A stretch of DNA of 20,893 nt from a bacterium. GTDB taxonomy: Bacteria > JALSQH01. The stretch's first letter is position 1. Every line of letters starts with the position of its first letter. A program made the position numbers and the translations under genes. Below are positions 15,606-20,893 of the stretch, piece by piece. Under the pieces are notes generated by a model. The model had not been told where the DNA came from and did not search any database. It saw only the letters and a list, made by a program, of their open reading frames with translations. The stretch is taken from contig JALSQH010000011.1 of NCBI GenBank assembly GCA_026985515.1, positions 1 to 20,893 on the forward strand, given 5' to 3'.

Positions 15606-15620
15606 AGTGGTACGACCACT
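15606..15620. promoter_or_regulatory. FadR-type GntR operator, autoregulatory
   Basis: AGTGGT-ACG-ACCACT is a perfect inverted repeat with a three-base spacer. It matches the TGGTnnnACCA core known for FadR-subfamily GntR regulators. It sits 18 bases before the ATG of a FadR-subfamily gene and overlaps the expected transcription start, so repression of the whole operon by its own first product is likely. Confidence 0.75.
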
Positions 15621-15638
15621 ATACCTCTGGAGGTTTTT

Positions 15639-16376
15639 ATGGAGATTCTTGAAAAAATCAATCCTGTCAGACCATCCCGTATATCTGATGCAGTTTTTAA
15701 CTTCCTCATTGAGGAAATCCTTCTGGGCAACATCAAACCGGGCGAAAAAATTCCACCGGAGAGGGTTCTCGCTGAAAAATTTTCGGTCCACAGAAACAGT
15801 GTGAGGGAAGCACTTAAGAAACTTGAAATGCTTGGACTTGTGGAGATTCGTCATGGAGAGGGTACATTTGTGAGTTCCCTCACAGACAGAGGAAACATTC
15901 TGCTTCTGGAATACATAATGCAGAACCCGGATGTGGTAACAATAAAAATACTGAAGGACCTCATAAGAATGAGAGAAGTACTCGAATGCGACGCAGCAAT
16001 GGAAGCTGCCATCAACAGGACAGAGGAAGATCTTGAAATAATGGATGAGATCCTGTATCAGGAGGCCAAACACATAGCAGATCCACCCTATTTCACCACT
16101 CTCGATTTTCAATTCCACAGGGCCATTTTCAAAGCATCAAAAAACATAGTTCTGCAACTGATGCTGAACTCCATCAAATCAACCTACACAACCTTTACCG
16201 GCATCTTTTTCTCTGATCCATCAGTAATTCCATATGTGCACCAGAAGCATGAAGAGCTTTATCTGGCCGTCAAAGAAAAAAATCCCGACCTATCAGTTGA
16301 AATTATGAAAGAACTTCTCAAACATGGGGAGGAGCATCTCCTCAAAAAACTGGAAGGAGGAGAAGAAAATGGCTGA
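15639..16376 (+). CDS. GntR-family transcriptional regulator, FadR subfamily
   Basis: The 245-residue protein has an N-terminal winged helix-turn-helix (about 10-78) with PGEKIPPERVLAEKFSVHRNSVREALKKLEMLGLVEIRHGEGTFV split over the recognition helix and wing. The C-terminal FCD all-helical ligand domain (about 100-240) carries LDFQFHRAI, HQKHEELY and HGEEHLL, whose Asp and His side chains fit the metal site of this domain. The FCD domain usually binds small carboxylates. GGAGG lies five bases before ATG 15639. The operator just upstream and the eight-base overlap with the glycyl radical enzyme gene argue that it controls that enzyme and senses its substrate or a product. The ligand is unknown. 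Confidence 0.9.
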   Translation: MEILEKINPVRPSRISDAVFNFLIEEILLGNIKPGEKIPPERVLAEKFSVHRNSVREALKKLEMLGLVEIRHGEGTFVSSLTDRGNILLLEYIMQNPDVVTIKILKDLIRMREVLECDAAMEAAINRTEEDLEIMDEILYQEAKHIADPPYFTTLDFQFHRAIFKASKNIVLQLMLNSIKSTYTTFTGIFFSDPSVIPYVHQKHEELYLAVKEKNPDLSVEIMKELLKHGEEHLLKKLEGGEENG

Positions 16377-18765
16377 AAAATCAACTGTTGAAATATGGCA
16401 GCCTTCAGAAAAGCTGCCACCAAGGATAAAAAAACTGCGGGATGAATATTTCTCTTTCTACAACCGGGACTATTTCAGAAATGAGGTGAGAGCCTACACA
16501 ACAGGAATGCCGGGAGATCCCGTATGGTCACCTCACAACTGGGGGGTCGTACCCGAACTGTTTCCCTTCATGCGGGGAATGTTTGATGCACTCAGAGCAA
16601 TGGCTGAAAAGGTGGAAGTTCCCGCTGATTTCTGGAAACACACGATAGCTTACAGAAGGGGCCTTTTCTTTAAAATAGTGCTTGAAAAGTATCTCCCTGT
16701 CAAAATCCTTGATGGAGAATTAATTGTTGGTTCCTATTTCAATACCGCCCTTTCCAAGGTCCTGACCCCGAAAGAACAGAAAAGGTGGTACAAAAGGGAA
16801 TTCAGATGGCTCAAAAAGGTGGAATTTCTCAATGAAGTGGGTATTGGAAACACAGGGGCCATCCCTGGACACATAATTCCTGATTATCCCCGGGTACTGA
16901 AAATGGGAATGAAGGGAATAGTGAATTACATCAGGATGGAAATGAAAAAGGAGAAGGACAGGGAGAAGAAAGAGTTTCTCGAATCAATGATTCTCGCCCT
17001 TGAAGGGGCCAGAACCTTATCAGAACGATACAGCTGGGAAGCAAGAAGGCTTGCAAAGAGGGAGAAAGATCCACAGAGAAAAGCTGAACTGGAGGAAATT
17101 GCAAGAATAACAGCAAAAGTTCCCTGGGAGCCAGCAGAGACATTCTGGGAAGCCCTGCAATCTCTCTGGTTCACCCATATGCTTGTTATGGCAGCAGAAT
17201 CTTACCCCGGAGCAGGGCTCTCATACGGCCGGTTTGATCAGTATGTTTATCCCTACTTCAAAAACGACATTGAGAGTGGGAGAATCACAAAAGATTTTGC
17301 AAAAGAACTCCTCATGGCTTTCTGGATAAAACACAACTATGTTTACGATTATCAGGGAAGAGTGGGACAGAATCAGGGAATTAATTCAGGTTTTGGACAG
17401 CTGATGACCCTCAGCGGAATGGGTCCCAATGGGGAAGATATGACTAATGAACTGACCTGGCTCATCTTTGATGTGATTGAAGAGATGAATATGCTTGAGC
17501 CCAAACCAAACATCAGGGTCCACAAAAACACCCCTGATGAAGTTCTGAAAAGAATCACCAGAATGGTTCTGAAGACTCAGGGGTCACCCTTTCTGATAAA
17601 CTTTGATGAACAGGCAATAAAGGGGCTGCTCTGGCAGGGGATGCCTGAGGATGAGGTGTGGAACTATGCACCTGTGGGATGCCTGGAAAACACCTTTCAG
17701 GGTAAGGATAGATCAGGCACAGTTGATGTGAACATAAATCTTTTAAAGGCAATTGAACTCACCATGTTCAACGGGATAGATCTGAGAAGCGGGAAAAGAA
17801 TAGGTTTGAAAACTGGTGACCCCAGAAAATTCAAAAACTTTGAAGAGTTCAAACAGGCATTTTTAAAACAGTTAAAGCACATACTGGATATGCTCCTTGA
17901 AGCAGCCATGGAAGCTGACGCAATAAGGGCGGAATTTGAACCAACTCCCTACCTCTCTGCACTGGTTGAAGGCTGCATAGAGAAGAGAAAAGACGTGACA
18001 GCGGGAGGACCGGTTTACAATTTCATCACAGTGGAAGGTATCGGACTTGCCAACACTGCTGATTCTCTCACAGCTGTTAAGAAACTTGTCTTTGAAGAAA
18101 AGAAAATCTCCATGGATGAGCTTATTCACCATCTCAAAAACAACTTTGCCGGAAGAGATGGGGAAAGAATAAGACAGATTCTCATCAACAAGGCTCCCAA
18201 ATATGGCAACGATAACGACGAAGCTGATCAGATGGCAAGATTTGTCTCTCAATTCTGGACGAGGTATGTTTTCACGAAAGTAAGCCCGGCTACAGGGCGG
18301 AGATTCCGTGGTGGCTACCTCTCATGGAATTACTGGATTGCCTATGCACCAAGTACGGCTGCCACTCCGGATGGGAGGAGGCAGGGAACATTCCTTGCCA
18401 ATGCCATCGGACCTATCGACGGAATGGCCAAAAAGGGACCCACAGCAGAGGTTTTATCTGTGGGTAAACTCGGTCTGGAAACGGCACCAAATGGAGATTC
18501 TCACACCATGAATTTCAGTCCAGCCATGCTGAGAGATGAGGAGCACATTGAAAAAATGGCAAATTTTCTCCGAACATACAATGAACATGGAGGGACTGCT
18601 CTTCAGATCAACATTATAGATGCTGATACACTCAGAGAGGCGCAGAAACATCCGGAAGAGTATCAGAATCTTCTGGTAAGGATAACTGGCTACAACGCCT
18701 ACTTTGTAATGCTCGGAAAGGAAATGCAGGATGAGATTATTGCAAGAGAGTCTCACAAACTATAA
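16369..18765 (+). CDS. Glycyl radical enzyme of the pyruvate formate-lyase/glycerol dehydratase superfamily
   Basis: The 798-residue protein spans the family length. The glycyl radical loop is VRITGYNAYFV with G774 near the C terminus. The thiyl Cys is C438 in VGCLEN, followed by E440, a C-x-E pattern seen in eliminating dehydratases and decarboxylases and not in pyruvate formate-lyase (which has CC). Other family motifs are GHIIPDY, SYGRFDQY, GGPVYNF, KYGNDND and PDGRRQG. The usual Pro after C-x-E is Asn here. The substrate cannot be told; a dehydratase or lyase is possible, and thermophile 'PflD' proteins are close in style. ATG 16369 has GGAGG eight bases upstream and starts inside the end of the GntR gene. 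The activase gene overlaps the 3' end. No microcompartment genes are seen. Confidence 0.88.
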   Translation: MAEKSTVEIWQPSEKLPPRIKKLRDEYFSFYNRDYFRNEVRAYTTGMPGDPVWSPHNWGVVPELFPFMRGMFDALRAMAEKVEVPADFWKHTIAYRRGLFFKIVLEKYLPVKILDGELIVGSYFNTALSKVLTPKEQKRWYKREFRWLKKVEFLNEVGIGNTGAIPGHIIPDYPRVLKMGMKGIVNYIRMEMKKEKDREKKEFLESMILALEGARTLSERYSWEARRLAKREKDPQRKAELEEIARITAKVPWEPAETFWEALQSLWFTHMLVMAAESYPGAGLSYGRFDQYVYPYFKNDIESGRITKDFAKELLMAFWIKHNYVYDYQGRVGQNQGINSGFGQLMTLSGMGPNGEDMTNELTWLIFDVIEEMNMLEPKPNIRVHKNTPDEVLKRITRMVLKTQGSPFLINFDEQAIKGLLWQGMPEDEVWNYAPVGCLENTFQGKDRSGTVDVNINLLKAIELTMFNGIDLRSGKRIGLKTGDPRKFKNFEEFKQAFLKQLKHILDMLLEAAMEADAIRAEFEPTPYLSALVEGCIEKRKDVTAGGPVYNFITVEGIGLANTADSLTAVKKLVFEEKKISMDELIHHLKNNFAGRDGERIRQILINKAPKYGNDNDEADQMARFVSQFWTRYVFTKVSPATGRRFRGGYLSWNYWIAYAPSTAATPDGRRQGTFLANAIGPIDGMAKKGPTAEVLSVGKLGLETAPNGDSHTMNFSPAMLRDEEHIEKMANFLRTYNEHGGTALQINIIDADTLREAQKHPEEYQNLLVRITGYNAYFVMLGKEMQDEIIARESHKL

Positions 18766-19699
18766 TGTGGATGAAAACAGGGTCCTGATCTTCAACATAG
18801 AAAGATTCAGCACTGAAGATGGGCCGGGAATAAGGACCACCATTTTCTTCAAGGGATGTCCCCTGAGATGTCCCTGGTGTCACAATCCTGAAAGTATTTC
18901 AAGGGAACCACAGCTTGTCTGGTACTCTGTCAGATGTATAGCAGCCATGGATTGTATGAAGGTCTGCCCTGAAAATGCTCTGAAGTTAACCAGAGAGGGA
19001 ATGATTATTGACCGTGATAAGTGCACAGCCTGTGGAGATTGTGTGGAAGCTTGTCCTTCCGGAGCACTTGAGGTAATTGGTGAAGTCAGGGAGGTTGAAG
19101 AAATATTTGAAGAGGTTATGAGAGATAAACCCTTCTATGAAAAATCTGGCGGGGGGGTCACCTTTGGGGGTGGTGAGCCGCTACTTCAGTTCAGACCCCT
19201 GAAAAAAATGGCAGAGATGTTCCACAACGCGGGCCTGCATGTTGCCATTGACACAACTGCTTTTGCTTCAAAGGAAGTCATTGAAGAAGCTTTGCAGAAC
19301 ATTGATCTCGTACTCCTTGACATAAAGCAGATAGATCCTGAACTTCATAAAAAGTACACAGGCGTTCCCCTGGAGCCTATTCTTGAAAATGCAAAGTTTA
19401 TTTCCCAAACCCTGAGAAAGAAAATCTGGGTGAGGACTCCGGTGATACCTGGTTATACTGATCAGGATGAGAACATTGCAGGAATTGCGAAGTTCATAAA
19501 GGAGAACCTCCCCACATGCGAAAGATATGATCTCCTTGCATATAACAACACCTGCAAGGATAAGTATGAGAGGCTCAATATGCAGTTCCTTTTAAAAGAT
19601 ACTCCTCTAATGAGCAGGTACAGGATGCAGCAGCTCCTTGAAATAGCCGTAAAACATGGGATAAAAAACAGCTACTGGACGGGAACAGTCAGAGATTAG
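18731..19699 (+). CDS. Radical SAM glycyl-radical-enzyme activase with ferredoxin-like insert
   Basis: Residues 43-50 form the radical SAM motif C-x3-C-x2-C (GCPLRCPWC). An insert has two sets of Cys for additional 4Fe-4S clusters: C69, C75, C79 and C98, C101, C104, C108. GGGEP at 146-150 is the SAM-binding motif. This layout is typical of activases for dehydratase-type glycyl radical enzymes; PFL activase itself lacks the insert. It should make the Gly radical on the upstream enzyme using SAM and a reduced cluster. ATG 18731 is preceded by AAGGA at an eight-base spacing and overlaps the upstream gene by 35 bases. A GTG at 18767, just after the upstream stop, is an alternative start. The GRE and activase are in one operon. 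Confidence 0.9.
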   Translation: MRLLQESLTNYNVDENRVLIFNIERFSTEDGPGIRTTIFFKGCPLRCPWCHNPESISREPQLVWYSVRCIAAMDCMKVCPENALKLTREGMIIDRDKCTACGDCVEACPSGALEVIGEVREVEEIFEEVMRDKPFYEKSGGGVTFGGGEPLLQFRPLKKMAEMFHNAGLHVAIDTTAFASKEVIEEALQNIDLVLLDIKQIDPELHKKYTGVPLEPILENAKFISQTLRKKIWVRTPVIPGYTDQDENIAGIAKFIKENLPTCERYDLLAYNNTCKDKYERLNMQFLLKDTPLMSRYRMQQLLEIAVKHGIKNSYWTGTVRD

Positions 19700-19708
19700 G
19701 AGGGAATT

Positions 19709-20512
19709 ATGCTTACAAAAGGTGCAATAGAAATCTTCAGAGGACCACTTAATCCAAAATTTCTGGCAACGGTGGGGGAAGATGGTAAACCCAATGTGGT
19801 ACTGATTATTTCTCTCACTGTACCGAAGGAAGATCATCTGGCCTTTGGAGAATTCATGATCTGGAAAACAAAGAAGAATCTGCTTCACGACAACAGGGTT
19901 TACATCCTTGCTTTTACCCAGCAACTTAGAGCAACTGGCGGAAGGGGAATTTTCAAAGAATTCGTTAAAACAGGTCCTGATGTTGATTACATAAACAACA
20001 ATGAGCTTTTCAGATATAATGCCTATACCGGCATAAGAAGCGCAGGCATAATACAACCAGTTTCTGAATTCAAAACTTTCAGAATACCAGTACTGCAGAA
20101 TCTGAATGGAGTTATTCTATCAAAGATTGGAAAAGCGCTGCAGAGGGAAGCAGGAAATTCAATTGAAATTCCCGAAGCTGTGAGAGAGAAATTTGACAGA
20201 CTGATTGGCTTTAAAGTTATCTCCTTTGTGGAAGATGATGGGTTTCCATTTATTTACCCTACTCTCGCAATGGGATTAAAAGGGGATCTGCTTTTCTTCC
20301 CGATAATGAGATATATGAAAAAAATCAAAAAACTAAGAAAGGGCCAATATATTGCAGTTAACATCCTCACTCTTGAGCCAGCTTCATATCAATTGAAAGG
20401 AATATATGAAGGAATTGGCCATCTGGGAATTACTCCATTTGCAAAAGTGAGAGTAAAAGAGGTATACTCAGCCTCTCCTCCCGTTCCGGGAGAGCTGATT
20501 GCAAGAAGTTAA
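19709..20512 (+). CDS. Tandem split-barrel (PNPOx-like) flavin-binding protein
   Basis: The 267-residue protein has two halves, each resembling the pyridoxamine-phosphate-oxidase-like split barrel. The first (about 1-110) contains PKFLATVGEDGKPNVVLI, and the second (about 165-260) contains FIYPTLAMGLKGDLLFFPI. Such folds often bind FMN, F420 or heme, or serve as reductases, but neither cofactor nor substrate is clear here. GGAGG lies before ATG 19709, nine bases after the activase stop, so it closes the GntR operon. It may supply reducing power or handle a product of the glycyl radical enzyme, which is inference from position. The protein is predicted cytoplasmic, with no signal peptide. Confidence 0.65.
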   Translation: MLTKGAIEIFRGPLNPKFLATVGEDGKPNVVLIISLTVPKEDHLAFGEFMIWKTKKNLLHDNRVYILAFTQQLRATGGRGIFKEFVKTGPDVDYINNNELFRYNAYTGIRSAGIIQPVSEFKTFRIPVLQNLNGVILSKIGKALQREAGNSIEIPEAVREKFDRLIGFKVISFVEDDGFPFIYPTLAMGLKGDLLFFPIMRYMKKIKKLRKGQYIAVNILTLEPASYQLKGIYEGIGHLGITPFAKVRVKEVYSASPPVPGELIARS

Positions 20513-20518
20513 AAATTT

Positions 20519-20546
20519 TTGCAATTTATATTTTTTCTGATATCAT
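20519..20546 (+). promoter_or_regulatory. Candidate promoter of the terminal lipoprotein gene
   Basis: TTGCAA (20519-20524) and TATCAT (20541-20546) are 16 bases apart, with the expected start near 20553. This gives an untranslated leader of about 68 bases. Confidence 0.4.
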
Positions 20547-20561
20547 AAAAGAAATAAAAAA

Positions 20562-20604
20562 GGCTGGATTCTGAATTAAATCCCTCCACAATTCGTGTTC
20601 AGCC
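20562..20604 (+). other. Possible leader hairpin upstream of the lipoprotein gene
   Basis: GGCTG (20562-20566) can pair with CAGCC (20600-20604), and GAATT with AATTC inside it, around a 12-base loop. It lies between the candidate promoter and the AGGAG ribosome binding site at 20611-20615. The stems are short, so it is only a suggestion. Confidence 0.3.
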
Positions 20605-20620
20605 GGAAAAAGGAGTTTTT

Positions 20621-20893
20621 ATGAAGTTTAAATTTTTGGTGACGGGGGTTTTATTATTACCATTACTGTTTTTTATGAGCAGTTGCGGTAACAATGAGGG
20701 AAAAAAAGAGGAAACAGCAAAGGCTGGATATTTTTTCTACATTCAGAAAGATTATTCACAGAGCAAAGACAGGGTTATCTCCCTTCATCTCTACAATCCT
20801 GTGGGAGGGGACAGGGTTATCGATGAAGGTGGAAAAATCAAAAAATCTAAAGATGAAAATTCAGGTTATTCTTACTACACAACAGGCCTTGGT
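20621..20893 (+). CDS. Putative lipoprotein, 3'-truncated by window end
   Basis: ATG 20621 has AGGAG five bases upstream. The first 21 residues (MKFKFLVTG and a hydrophobic run LLLPLLFF) end in MSSC with C22 as the likely lipidated Cys, followed by a charged linker GNNEGKKEETAK. The 91 residues visible then begin a beta-strand-rich body (YFFYIQKDYSQSKDRVISLH). The style resembles the two lipoproteins at the start of the window, but too little is visible to claim homology. It has its own candidate promoter, separate from the GntR operon. Confidence 0.75.
   Translation, partial: MKFKFLVTGVLLLPLLFFMSSCGNNEGKKEETAKAGYFFYIQKDYSQSKDRVISLHLYNPVGGDRVIDEGGKIKKSKDENSGYSYYTTGLG

Noticed and set aside
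15546-16118. 190-residue minus-strand open frame over the GntR gene
   Set aside because: It is antisense to a well-supported GntR gene and has no family motif or ribosome binding site.
17872-18252. 126-residue minus-strand open frame inside the glycyl radical enzyme gene
   Set aside because: It is a shadow frame of a conserved gene with no motif of its own.

Overview
The window looks like bacterial DNA from a fairly AT-rich, probably thermophilic, anaerobic or facultative organism. Three things point that way. One is a KaiC-like ATPase paired with a 'near_KaiC' regulator, families I know mainly from thermophilic bacteria and archaea. Another is an oxygen-sensitive glycyl radical enzyme with its activase. 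The third is short-spaced genes with strong GGAGG ribosome binding sites. I cannot place the organism in a phylum from sequence alone. There are no rRNA or tRNA genes, no CRISPR array and no recognisable transposase.

Layout. (1) 1-3892, plus strand: an exported C39-like cysteine peptidase with a Gly-rich, Cys-containing C-terminal sorting signal, followed by two tandem paralogous lipoproteins. (2) 3893-4353: a gene-free stretch with a multi-hairpin repeat. (3) 4354-8026, plus: an exported GH15 glucoamylase-like enzyme with a Cys-type C-terminal anchor, a YfcE-type phosphodiesterase and a Xer-type tyrosine recombinase, all overlapping end to start. (4) 8038-9624, minus: the KaiC-like ATPase and its partner. 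(5) 9625-9992: a gap with a promoter and a degenerate repeat copy. (6) 9993-15257, minus: a large secreted subtilisin-like protease, broken by two one-base frameshifts, and a lipoprotein with fibronectin-III-like segments. (7) 15258-15638: a divergent regulatory region with a third repeat copy and a clear FadR-type operator. (8) 15639-20512, plus: an operon of FadR-type GntR regulator, glycyl radical enzyme, radical-SAM activase and a double split-barrel (PNPOx-like) flavoprotein. (9) 20621 to the window end: the start of another lipoprotein gene.

How the parts relate. Surface-protein blocks (1 and 6) look by eye more AT-rich than the metabolic and housekeeping blocks (3, 4, 8). Each boundary between the two kinds of block carries one copy of the same dispersed hairpin repeat, always in the same orientation. 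The GntR operon is probably autoregulated through the perfect AGTGGT-ACG-ACCACT palindrome just upstream of its first gene, and the GntR ligand is probably related to the substrate of the glycyl radical enzyme.

The most interesting items are the repeat family with compensatory stem changes, the twice-frameshifted subtilase with a solenoid-like N-terminal domain and a Cys-x-x-Cys tail, the Cys-type C-terminal sorting signals, and the glycyl radical enzyme with an unusual GCLEN active-site loop.
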